In this document: positions 1 through 7,656 of the stretch, piece by piece
How positions within the stretch are numbered: the stretch's first letter is position 1
How the letters are laid out: the number at the start of each line of letters is the position of its first letter
NCBI GenBank assembly: GCA_025774605.1
Contig: JALGVR010000013.1
Location: forward strand, 1 to 36,615
From: a bacterium
GTDB taxonomy: Bacteria; Electryoneota; AABM5-125-24; Hatepunaeales; Hatepunaeaceae
Direction: 5' to 3'
Length of the DNA stretch: 36,615 nt
Made by a program: the position numbers and the translations under genes
The notes under the pieces: generated by a model
Seen by the model: only the letters and a program-made list of their open reading frames with translations
What the model was told of the DNA's origin: nothing
Databases searched by the model: none

Positions 1-187
1 GACAGAGCGGGGGTTGGAGAAATGATCGATGTATTTGGCTGAATAACTCAATATGTTTCCCGATTTGAAAACATCGAACGGTGTTGAGCAGCTTGCGTTT
101 ATACCCTTCAACCGGGTGACTGATCGGGCGGCCTGGACAGCCTTGTCCTCGCGAAGGCGGGGATTGCCGGACAGGTTTATCATGCAT
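1..187 (-). CDS. Possible partial ORF at window edge, unrecognised
   Basis: On the minus strand a frame opens at an ATG (185-187), 19 bases downstream of the nifU-like stop, and stays open for 62 codons to the window edge. I do not recognise the product. Its first third overlaps a degenerate copy of a dispersed palindromic repeat (132-175), and the predicted start is rich in Pro, Gly and Arg, which suits noncoding repeat sequence as well as protein. No good ribosome binding site is seen. It may be an accidental frame. Sequence beyond the window would decide. Confidence 0.18.
   Translation of the reverse strand, partial: MHDKPVRQSPPSRGQGCPGRPISHPVEGYKRKLLNTVRCFQIGKHIELFSQIHRSFLQPPLC
132..175. 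repeat. Degenerate copy of a dispersed palindromic repeat
   Basis: The core CGCGAAGGCGGGGAT (150-164) matches CGCGAAGGCGGGAAT inside the two MITE-like elements at 34272 and 36503, with one mismatch. A short dyad, GGACA/TGTCC, lies just to its left (135-148). It sits downstream of the nifU-like gene and could form a hairpin at the end of that transcript, but no T-tract is visible. Confidence 0.4.
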
Positions 188-206
188 GAGAATGAAAAAT
201 CATAGC

Positions 207-872
207 TTAAGCGGAGCTGTGTTCACATCTCTTGAACTGAACCAGAACCTTCTGCACGCCGGGCAGCGCCTGGACGTGTTCGCTGATCTCCTCTTCCATT
301 GCTTCGGCAAACATCTCATCCAGGTCGCAGAGCATGATCTCAATAAATACCCGCCCCTCATCCTGCTCAATTTCGATATTGTTGACAACCTTCGCCTCAA
401 CCAGGCTGAGTCCGGTGCGCGGGTTCAGAACGTCGGTCAGGGCCTTCCAGACCTCGCGCCGGTCGAGCTCCGGTTTCTCCTCGACAGCCAGGCCGTGATT
501 GACCTCCCACTTGTGCACGGCGGATTTCAGCGCGTCCACCGCCAGAACCGAGCAGTGCATCTTCACCGCCGGCAATCCGTCGAGCGACTTGGTGATGTCG
601 CGGTGTCTCATCCGCTTGATTTCTTCCGTGGTCTTCCCCTTCGCCAACAGGGTTGTCATCGAAGCAGTGGCGATATTGGATGCGCATCCGAACGAACGGA
701 ATTTTACATCCTCGATGACCCTGGTTTCAGGATTTATCTTCAGCGAGAACGTTATCATGTCCCCGCAAGCCGGGCTGCCTTCGGTGGCGATGACGTCGGC
801 TCCCTCCACCTCGCCGACGTTCTGCGGCTCCATGAAATGCTCAATAACCTTGTTGCTGTATTTAATTGCCAT
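207..872 (-). CDS. IscU/NifU-type Fe-S scaffold fused to a MIP18-like domain
   Basis: Scaffold on which Fe-S clusters are assembled from sulfur supplied by a cysteine desulfurase (cytoplasm). Residues 1 to about 125 are an IscU/NifU N-terminal domain. The three cluster-ligand cysteines are in place: C36 in PACGD (with D38), C63 in FGCAS and C107 in MHCSV. Residues about 139-212 do not look like the usual NifU C-terminal CxxC domain. They resemble the MIP18/DUF59 fold (VWKALTDVLNPRTGLSLVE, then GVQKVLVQF), a family used in Fe-S assembly and carriage (SufT, Mrp N-terminus). At 221 aa it is longer than plain IscU (about 130 aa). ATG start; it lies 24 bases downstream of the desulfurase stop, so the two are probably one transcript. 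The N-terminal call is firm, the C-terminal one moderate. Confidence 0.88.
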   Translation of the reverse strand: MAIKYSNKVIEHFMEPQNVGEVEGADVIATEGSPACGDMITFSLKINPETRVIEDVKFRSFGCASNIATASMTTLLAKGKTTEEIKRMRHRDITKSLDGLPAVKMHCSVLAVDALKSAVHKWEVNHGLAVEEKPELDRREVWKALTDVLNPRTGLSLVEAKVVNNIEIEQDEGRVFIEIMLCDLDEMFAEAMEEEISEHVQALPGVQKVLVQFKRCEHSSA

Positions 873-896
873 TACTCAACCTTCCCTAAGTGTCTT

Positions 897-2093
897 CTAA
901 CGTTTCCTGTAAAAGCTCTTCGCTCCCATCCGCTCGGAGTGAAGTTCAGGAACAAATGCCGTCATTGAACGGAGCAGATCGACTACTTCCCCGACCTTGC
1001 TGATAACGGTTTCGACCTCGTCCGAACTGTTGAAACGCGACAGCGAAAACCTGATCGCACCGTGGGCTTCCTCGTGCAGCAAGCCGATCGCGGTCAACAC
1101 CGTCGATGGGGTCAGCGATTTGGATGAACACGCGGATCCCGAAGAAACACAGATGCCGCGGTTCGACAGGTGCATCAGGATCGCCTCGCCCTCGATATAG
1201 AGGAAGGTCACGTTTACATTTCCCAACAGCCGCTCCTCCGGAGGAGGACCGTTCAAATGTGAATGTGGTATCCGGGCCAATCCTTCCGCCAGTCTCTTCA
1301 TAAGCGGTTTTACATGCGCGGTGACATCAGGCAGGTCCCGGACCGCGATCTCGACCGCCCTGCCGAACCCGACGATGGCGGGGACGTTTTCGGTGCCCGG
1401 ACGCAGATCGAACTCCTGCGGCGCGCCCTCCATGAGCCGTTTGGGGCGCGTCCTGCGACTGACGTACAAACCGCCGACTCCCTTGGGACCGTGCAGCTTG
1501 TGGCCATTGAAGCTCGCCAGGTCGACGCCGAGTTCAGCGACGTTGAACGGCATTTTACCCAGAGCCTGAGCCGCGTCGGTGTGAAACCAGGCGTCCTTTT
1601 CATGGGCGATTTCAGCGAGCTTCCTTATATCCTGGATCACACCTATCTCGTGATTGGCGTGCACGATACTTACCATGAACGTATCATCATCGATCGTATC
1701 GCGAAGAAGAGCCGGATCAACATAACCCTGACCGTCAACCGGCAGCCGGGTCACGCGGTAGCCGTCATCTTCGAGTCGCCTGGCGACGTTCAGGACGGAT
1801 GCATGTTCAACCGTCGAAATTATCAGATGCTTCCGGCTCGGTCGGGCCCGCGCTGCGCCGAATATGGCAATGTTGTTCGCTTCGGTCGCCCCGCTGGTGA
1901 AGATCAGCTCCCGGGCATCTGCACCGATAGCCCCGGATATCTTCCCGCGAGCTTCGTCGAGGGCGGATTCCGTTTCCAGTCCCAGGCTGTGCAGCGAGGC
2001 GGGATTCGCAAACTTGTCCCTGAAGTAGGGCAGCATTGCCTCAAGCGCTTCGGGATGCAAGGGGGTCGTATCGTTATTGTCGAAATATATCAT
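897..2093 (-). CDS. Cysteine desulfurase (NifS/IscS family)
   Basis: PLP enzyme that removes sulfur from cysteine and passes it as a persulfide to Fe-S scaffolds and tRNA thiolation enzymes. Visible landmarks: N-terminal MIYFDNNDTT, H97 in VEHAS, the HTDAAQALGK segment (171-180), the Schiff-base lysine K199 in NGHKLHGPKG, RPGTENV (231-237), and the catalytic C322 in SSGSACSS. The 398-aa length is normal. The same frame is open to 2345, but the conserved start and the tight gap to queH favour the ATG at 2091-2093. The motif usually read as NNEIG is NHEIG here. It stands between queH (10-base gap) and the scaffold gene, so it probably feeds both the scaffold and the thiouridylase-like protein of this operon. 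Confidence 0.93.
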   Translation of the reverse strand: MIYFDNNDTTPLHPEALEAMLPYFRDKFANPASLHSLGLETESALDEARGKISGAIGADARELIFTSGATEANNIAIFGAARARPSRKHLIISTVEHASVLNVARRLEDDGYRVTRLPVDGQGYVDPALLRDTIDDDTFMVSIVHANHEIGVIQDIRKLAEIAHEKDAWFHTDAAQALGKMPFNVAELGVDLASFNGHKLHGPKGVGGLYVSRRTRPKRLMEGAPQEFDLRPGTENVPAIVGFGRAVEIAVRDLPDVTAHVKPLMKRLAEGLARIPHSHLNGPPPEERLLGNVNVTFLYIEGEAILMHLSNRGICVSSGSACSSKSLTPSTVLTAIGLLHEEAHGAIRFSLSRFNSSDEVETVISKVGEVVDLLRSMTAFVPELHSERMGAKSFYRKR

Positions 2094-2103
2094 TGTTTTT
2101 CTT

Positions 2104-2706
2104 TTATTTCCGAATAAGTTCGAGCCCGACCGCGGAACCGCTTTGTTCCAGGCCGGAACGGTTGCGTTTATGCTCCCGCCTGATACTCCAGCGGCACCCG
2201 CAGTAGTCCTGACGATAGAGCCCGTACTTTTTCGAATATACCAAACTCTGCTTGAAGCCGTCCTTTTTACGCAGCGTTTCGGCGATGTATTCCAGTCCAT
2301 GTCGTCCGGCGATTTCAGCGCCCCTGGCGTGGATGTAATCCACATCCTTGTGCGGGCTGATGGTCAGCGTCGTGGCAAAAGCCGGAATATTTAGTTCAGA
2401 AGCCGCCTTGGCTGCAGCTTCGAGATTATGTTCGATACATCTTCGGCACCGCTCGCCTCGTTCCGGCTCGTCCTCGAACCCGGCAACCGCCGTACGCCAA
2501 GCCTGCCGATCAGGCCTTCCCTCCCGGTAGTCAAACTTCATCAACCCCGCCAGCCTGCGGGCTTCAGCTTCGCGTCGATGATATTCCGCAAGCGGTTCGA
2601 TGTTGGGGTTGTAGAAATACCCCAGTACTTTACCGAACGGGCTCAACCGTTCAAAGCCGACCGTCGCATCCGGCGCGCAGCAGATGTGCATCAGGATGCG
2701 GTACAA
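2104..2706 (-). CDS. queH: Epoxyqueuosine reductase QueH
   Basis: Catalyses the last step of queuosine formation in tRNA, reducing epoxyqueuosine (non-orthologous replacement of QueG; formerly DUF208). Family hallmarks: the N-terminal HICCAPD with paired cysteines C9-C10, GERCRRCIEHN, FATTLTISPHKD, KKDGFKQSLVYSKKYGLYR and QDYCGC. The cysteines are the expected Fe-S and metal ligands. Length 200 aa is typical. The start is a TTG (2704-2706) lying 3 bases after the TGA of the upstream 96-aa gene, with AGGAAGG and GAGG stretches just upstream; no ATG fits the conserved N-terminus. The place beside nifS/nifU-like genes makes sense because QueH carries a cluster. Confidence 0.93.
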   Translation of the reverse strand: MYRILMHICCAPDATVGFERLSPFGKVLGYFYNPNIEPLAEYHRREAEARRLAGLMKFDYREGRPDRQAWRTAVAGFEDEPERGERCRRCIEHNLEAAAKAASELNIPAFATTLTISPHKDVDYIHARGAEIAGRHGLEYIAETLRKKDGFKQSLVYSKKYGLYRQDYCGCRWSIRREHKRNRSGLEQSGSAVGLELIRK

Positions 2707-2709
2707 TCC

Positions 2710-3000
2710 TCAACCTTCCTGTGAGACAATTGACATTATGAACGCATTTACGGCGCGGTCGACCTCTTTGTCCAGAAATTCACGATTTCGCTCGGCATAT
2801 TCAGCCAACCTGTTCTCATCTATCGCGATACCCTGTTCGCGTGCGATCTCCTCCGTTGTAATCTGGATCTCCAGCGCTCTGGTTATCGCCCCAGCCACCA
2901 GGCGTGGATTGCCGTTCGAGACGATATTCAACAGTTGCTGGCGACTGCCCACCATGTAAAGTTCGCGGTCTCTCTCCAGCCGGTTTACAGGATCAACCAA
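2710..3000 (-). CDS. Small conserved-context protein of unknown function (96 aa)
   Basis: I do not recognise this protein. It is mostly predicted helical, with a charged centre (ITTEEIAREQGIAIDENRL, then an E/R-rich helix) and no cysteines or membrane segment. The N-terminal half (GNPRLVAGAITRALEIQ) could be a short helical domain. The start is TTG at 2998-3000, overlapping the end of the upstream PP-loop gene by 16 bases. A strong AGGAGG lies 7 bases upstream, which supports real translation. The 3-base gap to queH makes translational coupling likely. Context suggests a helper in tRNA thiolation, queuosine or Fe-S work; that is inference only. Confidence 0.7.
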   Translation of the reverse strand: MVDPVNRLERDRELYMVGSRQQLLNIVSNGNPRLVAGAITRALEIQITTEEIAREQGIAIDENRLAEYAERNREFLDKEVDRAVNAFIMSIVSQEG

Positions 3001-4031
3001 CCATCCACCTCCTCAGGTTTAAATGCCTTCACTTCGATCGTTCTGCTGAAATCCTTTCCAACCATCTTTATCCCAATCTCGGCGCCATCCCTGCCCGCCT
3101 TGCAGTACCTGGCGCATATCCGCGCCGCCGTCAATTGATGATCGGTGTCAGAGGATTCGTCAATCAAGACGACCGGACCTGGAACATCAGCCGGTTCAAG
3201 ACGCGTCCTGCCCGAAACAAACCGCCCGAGCAGATTGCACTCAGACTCGTCCCTGGCCACAACCACTTTCAGGTCTTCGTTCACACGCAGGTGCCTGCCG
3301 ATCCTGAGGAGGTTGTAATCATCCCAGGTCAGGCTCTCCACGTCCGAGTGCCGCCACAGATCCCTGACCTTTTTACCATAGGATGGTTCGGTCAGGATAC
3401 AGCCGCCGGCGGGAGTCTGGTATTCGTTGATCCCGAATTGCGCCGCCAGCGCCATCTGCGGCTTGCGCGTCCGCCCCTGGAAGTCGTAAAGACTGTTCCG
3501 GTCGACCCAACCCTCATTCTCAGGCAGCGTGGGCGATAACAGACGTGCCGAAAGGGGACGCAGCACGCGATCCTCGAGTCCGCTCTGACGCGCGATTATC
3601 TTCAATTCCCGCATCCGCTGGGACTTAGGGCGCTGCCCAAGCACCTCGCCGGTGAATATGAAGTTGTAGCCCTCATCCTCCATCTTGCGGCGGGCTGTTT
3701 CAAACATCAGAATATGACAGTCGATGCAGGGATTTACATTTCGACCGTATCCATGGCGGGGCTGGTGGAGCATCTGAAGGTAGCCGTTCGATATATCGAC
3801 CACCTCAACATCGCAACCCAGACCGCGCGCGTATATTAATACGTCCGGAAGCGTTTCGATATTGGACTTAATGGAATCTCCAACGGCTGTTGTCGGCGGA
3901 AAATCCAGAAAAAACGGTGTTTTAAAGTTAATCGCTTTGACCTTGACACCCTGATCGACGATCACCCGCAGCGCCAACATGCTGTCCAAGCCGCCGGAGA
4001 GTAAACCAAGAGCGCTGATATTGTCTCTCAT
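2985..4031 (-). CDS. PP-loop ATPase, tRNA thiouridylase-like
   Basis: ATP-pyrophosphatase that probably activates a tRNA base for sulfur insertion. The N-terminal PP-loop SGGLDS (12-17) is intact. A CxxC pair (C102, C105 in NPCIDCH), TGEVLGQRPKSQR (127-139) and C211 in GGCILTEP follow. Three cysteines at this spacing suit the [4Fe-4S]-dependent tRNA sulfurases. The C-terminal third (VVVARDESECNLLGRF and onward) resembles the DUF814/NFACT-R-like domain often attached to this group. Length 348 aa, ATG start. It is first in an operon with a desulfurase and scaffold, which would supply sulfur and cluster. Which uridine it modifies cannot be told from sequence; it is neither a standard MnmA nor ThiI. 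Confidence 0.82.
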   Translation of the reverse strand: MRDNISALGLLSGGLDSMLALRVIVDQGVKVKAINFKTPFFLDFPPTTAVGDSIKSNIETLPDVLIYARGLGCDVEVVDISNGYLQMLHQPRHGYGRNVNPCIDCHILMFETARRKMEDEGYNFIFTGEVLGQRPKSQRMRELKIIARQSGLEDRVLRPLSARLLSPTLPENEGWVDRNSLYDFQGRTRKPQMALAAQFGINEYQTPAGGCILTEPSYGKKVRDLWRHSDVESLTWDDYNLLRIGRHLRVNEDLKVVVARDESECNLLGRFVSGRTRLEPADVPGPVVLIDESSDTDHQLTAARICARYCKAGRDGAEIGIKMVGKDFSRTIEVKAFKPEEVDGWLIL

Positions 4032-4210
4032 CTTCCCTGAGATCCTTCCCTTCGTTCAGGATGACCAAAGGACGTATAACGCGCTGAGGACGACTGACCT
4101 CCTGAAAGTCAAACCGTCATCAGCCGTCCTCTGAATGGGTATCCGGTTCTATGCACAAGCCCCGGTAATTTTCCGCTGATAAATTGTTACGTTGAGATGA
4201 AGGTGCGATG
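4032..4210. other. Noncoding gap with an imperfect stem-loop
   Basis: The 179 bases between the macro-domain gene and the PP-loop gene hold an inverted repeat GAGGACGACTGA (4086-4097) / TCAGCCGTCCTC (4120-4131), 11 of 12 paired with a 22-base loop. There is no clear T-tract, so I cannot call it a terminator. A promoter for the PP-loop operon should lie here but I could not identify one with confidence. Confidence 0.4.
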
Positions 4211-4735
4211 TTATATCTTGTTGAATTCCAGGTCAAAGGTATTTTTAAACAGTCTATGAGCCAGATCGTCAAACAGAACGAATCGCACCTTCAGTGGATA
4301 ATCGCTTCTCTTGAGAAAACTGTAGGCGCTGCGGGTCATGATCCGCGCAGATTCATCCATCGGGAAGCCGCCGACCCCTGTGCCGAGCGCGGGGAAGCTT
4401 ATCGTGTCGAACTGCGCCCGGCGGGCGATCTGGAGGCTGTTGAAGGTGGCTCTTGCGATCGATTCCGCTGTGGGTTGTTCGCCCAATTGTAAGACGGCGG
4501 CATGGATGATAAACCTGGTCAGTAACTTACCGCCGCTGGTCATGACGGCCTCTCCAAGTTCAATCGGTCCCAGGTTGAAGCATTCATCAACAATGGCGGG
4601 TCCGCCCTTACGTCTTATTGCCCCTGCCACGCCCGCACCGAGAATCAGGTCGGTGTTGGCGGGATTGACAATGGCGTCGACGTTCTCCTCGGTTATATCG
4701 CCCTGGACAATCCTGATTCTCTCGAGCGCTCCCAT
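4211..4735 (-). CDS. Macro-domain protein (ADP-ribose-related hydrolase)
   Basis: Single macro domain, the fold that binds ADP-ribose and removes acetyl or ADP-ribosyl groups from O-acetyl-ADP-ribose or modified proteins and nucleic acids. Signature segments: QGDITEENVDAIVNPAN (11-27), GAGVAGAIRRKGG (33-45, the binding loop), SGGKLLTRFIIHAA, and FPALGTGVGGFP near residue 115. The protein covers little beyond the domain (174 aa). ATG start, with an AGGA abutting the start codon, so initiation may depend on coupling. It follows the HIT gene by 43 bases and probably shares its transcript. Both handle nucleotide derivatives, but the substrate is not known. Confidence 0.9.
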   Translation of the reverse strand: MGALERIRIVQGDITEENVDAIVNPANTDLILGAGVAGAIRRKGGPAIVDECFNLGPIELGEAVMTSGGKLLTRFIIHAAVLQLGEQPTAESIARATFNSLQIARRAQFDTISFPALGTGVGGFPMDESARIMTRSAYSFLKRSDYPLKVRFVLFDDLAHRLFKNTFDLEFNKI

Positions 4736-4778
4736 TCCTGAAACCGATGTTTAACTGGAAATAGCGCTGTCATTGCAA

Positions 4779-5288
4779 TCATTGACCTGACAGCTCCTCA
4801 GCTACCTTCTTGATCCGGTCATAACTTGCCTGGAGTCCTTCCGAGATCACCTTGGCGCCGCCAAGCACGGGCATGAAATTGGTGTCGCCGTCCCATCGAG
4901 GGACGATGTGCCAATGGATATGGTCCGGCAGACCCGCACCCGCCACCCTGCCGAGGTTGAGCCCGATGTTGTAGCCATCCGGCTCATAAACCTCCTCCAG
5001 CCATTTGACCGCCTGTCGGACATGTTCGCTCAACGCGCTCAGCTCATCCTTTGCAAGGTCGTCCAAACCGCGGGCATGCCTGATGGGCGCAACCAGCAGA
5101 TGACCATTGTTGTAAGGGTACAGGTTCATGATTACGAAAGACAGCTCGGAGCGGTGGACAAGCAACCTTTCACGGTCGTCTCCAGCCGATAGCGCTTCAC
5201 AGAGGAAACAGCCCTTGGGATTAACCACCGCGGACCTGATATACTCGAGCCGCCAGGGCGCCCATAACCGATCGAGCTTGTCCCTCAA
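4779..5288 (-). CDS. HIT-family nucleotide hydrolase/phosphorylase
   Basis: Histidine-triad protein; relatives cleave or phosphorolyse Ap4A and similar dinucleotides. The triad is HIHWHIV (H123, H125, H127), preceded by the usual PD. A zinc-type pair C27/C30 (GCFLC) and the N-terminal LWAPWRLEYI place it with the longer Ap4A phosphorylase/hydrolase-like HIT group rather than the short HINT proteins. Length 169 aa fits. The start is a TTG (5286-5288) overlapping the EF-G-like TGA as TTGA, with GGAGGG close upstream; the next in-frame Met lies beyond the conserved N-terminus. This suggests coupling to the GTPase gene. Confidence 0.9.
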   Translation of the reverse strand: MRDKLDRLWAPWRLEYIRSAVVNPKGCFLCEALSAGDDRERLLVHRSELSFVIMNLYPYNNGHLLVAPIRHARGLDDLAKDELSALSEHVRQAVKWLEEVYEPDGYNIGLNLGRVAGAGLPDHIHWHIVPRWDGDTNFMPVLGGAKVISEGLQASYDRIKKVAEELSGQ

Positions 5289-7369
5289 TTGCCCTCCGTC
5301 CGACGGGTTTCATACTCGGTGACCAGCTTGTTCTGTATCTCTGATGGTACCGTTTCGTAATGCGAAAAACTACTCTTGAAGAGACCCCTGCCGCCGGTGA
5401 GCGAGCGCAAGGTGCTTGAGTATTTGTACAGCTCCGCCAGAGGGACCTTGGCGCGGATTACCTGGAACCGCCCCTCCGCGTCCATTCCCATAATTTTGCC
5501 GCGTTTGCTGGAAATATCCCCCATGACATCGCCCATAAACTCCTCCGGTACGCGGACCTCAACGTCGTATATCGGTTCCAGTATGATCGGCTTGGCGCCT
5601 TTGAAGACCTTCTTGAAGCCCATCGAACCTGCCACCTTGAAGGCGTTCTCTGACGAATCCACCGAGTGATGGCTGCCGTCGTAACAGGTGACCTTGACAT
5701 CCACAACCTTGTAGCCGGCGATAACCCCTTCCTTCATCGCTCCGCGCACGCCCTTCTCGACCGCGGGAATAAACTTGTTCGGTATAACGCCGCCGACGAT
5801 GGCATCCACAAATTCGAAATCGTCACCGCGCGGCAACGGCTCAAGCCTGAGCCAGCAGTCACCGTACTGTCCGCGCCCGCCGCTCTGCTTCTTGTATTTA
5901 CCCTGTCCTTCGCCGCTGTTGAGAATCGTCTCTCGATACGGTATCTTCGGTTCAATCAGGTCAACCTCCACGCCGAAACGCTCCTTCATCCGATCGATCA
6001 GGACGTTTAAGTGAAGTTCACCCTGTCCTGAGACAATAAGCTGCTGCAGTTCGGCATCATACTCAAACTGATAGGACGGATCCTCCTCAATCAGGATGTG
6101 CAGGGCGTTCGAAATTTTCTCCTCATCGCCCTGTTTACGCGGTTCCATAGCCACTCGTATAACCGGCTCGGGAAAGGCTACCGATTCCAGAACGGCGCCG
6201 TCTTTGCCATCGGACAAGGTGTCGCCTGTATGAGTATCTCTCAGCTTTACTACCGCACCCATATCGCCCGCCGGCACCGAGTCGACTGATTTCCGATCCT
6301 TGCCGCTGACTGTGAATATCTGTCCTATCTTTTCGTTTTTGCCGCGAGTTGTATTGCGTAAATCCTGTCCCGTGCTTAGCATACCCCGGTAAACCCTGAA
6401 AAACGCCAGATCACCGACATGTTTGTCGGAAATAGTCTTGAAGATGAGCGCCACCGTAGCGCCGTCCGCATCGCATTTAATCTCCTCCTCCGCATCGCTG
6501 TTCTCCTTTCCGGCGGTTTCAGCGGGCATATCCAGGGGGGAGGGGGCTGTCCTCACAAGGAAATCCAGCAGAAGTGACGTGCCGACCTGCTTCCTGGCGG
6601 CGCCACAGAGAACCGGATAGATAGTTCCTTCACGTAGTCCTTTGCGTAACCCGTCGAGCAGTTCATTATGGGTCAACCCATCGTTCTCGAAGAACTTTTC
6701 CATCAGGTCATCGTCCGTCTCCGCCACGGCCTCCACCAGTTTCAGATGGAGCTTGTCGGCTTTATCCTTGTGCTCGACAGGGATGTCCGCCCTTGACTTC
6801 TCACCGCCGTCGGGATTCCAGGTGACCAACTTCATCGAGATGAGATCCACTATCTGGTTGAACCCTTCACCAGGATTGACGGGGTATTGAACCGCCACGG
6901 TCGATCCGTAATTATCCGCGAGAGAATCAAGTACTTCATCATAATCGACGTGCTCCCGATCGCATTGATTAACGAAGAAGAACCTGGGCAGTTTGCGCTC
7001 TTCGGCGAATGTCCAGAACAGTTCCGTTCCGACCTCTATGCCGGAAACTGCATGCACAAGCACGCCGACAACGTCGGTTACACGCACCGCGCTCTTGACC
7101 TCGCCGGTAAAATCAGTGAAGCCCGGAGTATCGAGCAGGTTTATCTTTACGTCCTTGTGATTGCCGACGGCAAGTGTTGTCGATATTGAGATTTGACGTG
7201 TGATTTCTTCAGCATGGTAATCGCTGACAGTATTACCCTCCTCTACTGAGCCCATGCGGGTGATCGCTCCGATTCGATGAAGCAACGATTCGGTCAGGGT
7301 CGTCTTGCCGGTGCCCTGATGGGCGATAAAAGCCACATTCCTGATATTTTCCGGGTGGGCATCTTTCAC
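5285..7369 (-). CDS. Elongation factor G-like GTPase (EF-G2 type)
   Basis: Ribosomal translocase-like GTPase with the full EF-G domain set: G domain, domain II, then domains III-V (IPYRETI, GRGQYGDCWLRLEP, and a C-terminal FSHYETVP). The P-loop AHQGTGKT (16-23) is intact. Two core positions differ from classic EF-G: the DTPGH catalytic histidine is Phe (DTPGF, F84), and the guanine motif NKxD is NQCD (134-137). The first change is typical of the EF-G-like subgroup often named EF-G2; the second is less usual. At 694 aa the length is normal. The start is GTG (7367-7369) with GGAGG eight bases upstream. It heads an operon with HIT and macro-domain genes. A canonical fusA is not in the window. 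Confidence 0.9.
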   Translation of the reverse strand: MKDAHPENIRNVAFIAHQGTGKTTLTESLLHRIGAITRMGSVEEGNTVSDYHAEEITRQISISTTLAVGNHKDVKINLLDTPGFTDFTGEVKSAVRVTDVVGVLVHAVSGIEVGTELFWTFAEERKLPRFFFVNQCDREHVDYDEVLDSLADNYGSTVAVQYPVNPGEGFNQIVDLISMKLVTWNPDGGEKSRADIPVEHKDKADKLHLKLVEAVAETDDDLMEKFFENDGLTHNELLDGLRKGLREGTIYPVLCGAARKQVGTSLLLDFLVRTAPSPLDMPAETAGKENSDAEEEIKCDADGATVALIFKTISDKHVGDLAFFRVYRGMLSTGQDLRNTTRGKNEKIGQIFTVSGKDRKSVDSVPAGDMGAVVKLRDTHTGDTLSDGKDGAVLESVAFPEPVIRVAMEPRKQGDEEKISNALHILIEEDPSYQFEYDAELQQLIVSGQGELHLNVLIDRMKERFGVEVDLIEPKIPYRETILNSGEGQGKYKKQSGGRGQYGDCWLRLEPLPRGDDFEFVDAIVGGVIPNKFIPAVEKGVRGAMKEGVIAGYKVVDVKVTCYDGSHHSVDSSENAFKVAGSMGFKKVFKGAKPIILEPIYDVEVRVPEEFMGDVMGDISSKRGKIMGMDAEGRFQVIRAKVPLAELYKYSSTLRSLTGGRGLFKSSFSHYETVPSEIQNKLVTEYETRRTEGN

Positions 7370-7409
7370 AGTTATGCCTCCAAATAATGTGATTTGTATT
7401 TATCCTTAA

Positions 7410-7438
7410 ATGTTACAGAAATTTTATAATGAAGTCAA
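7410..7438 (-). promoter_or_regulatory. Sigma70-type promoter for the EF-G-like operon
   Basis: On the minus strand TTGACT (7433-7438) is followed after exactly 17 bases by TAACAT (7410-7415), about 40 bases upstream of the GTG start. The same -10 hexamer and the same spacing recur at the sigma factor gene (29249-29277). Confidence 0.6.
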
Positions 7439-7558
7439 TAAAAAATGGAGAACCAGATTGTGAAACAATGAAAGTGCTTAATGTAAATACGACCGTCATG
7501 GAGATATTAACAGGAAGTGGTTACATCGTTAAATTTCATTCAAGTGTACCCTTTTATA

Positions 7559-7588
7559 TTGTAAATCATCGGGAATCCGCTTTATATT
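7559..7588 (+). promoter_or_regulatory. Candidate promoter for the carboxyltransferase
   Basis: TTGTAA (7559-7564), 18 bases, TATATT (7583-7588), about 70 bases before the chosen ATG. It is one of several AT-rich candidates in this divergent intergenic region, so it is only tentative. Confidence 0.35.
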
Positions 7589-7656
7589 GTGCTTCTGAAG
7601 CAACGATTTGCATCACCTTCGAACATAACGAAAAAAAACTTCAATCCTTCTACAGT

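Noticed and set aside
186-968. Long plus-strand frame (260 codons) over the scaffold gene
   Set aside because: It is the antisense shadow of the nifU-like gene, whose cysteine motifs are unmistakable on the minus strand.
1263-2117. Plus-strand frame of 284 codons over the cysteine desulfurase
   Set aside because: Shadow of the desulfurase; no family features, and the minus-strand protein has all catalytic residues.
2094-2345. N-terminal extension of the desulfurase frame
   Set aside because: The extra 84 codons overlap queH in another frame and do not fit the family; the ATG at 2091-2093 gives the conserved start.
7429-7656. 76-codon N-terminal extension of the carboxyltransferase
   Set aside because: AT-rich, unlike the family, and it covers the opposing EF-G promoter.
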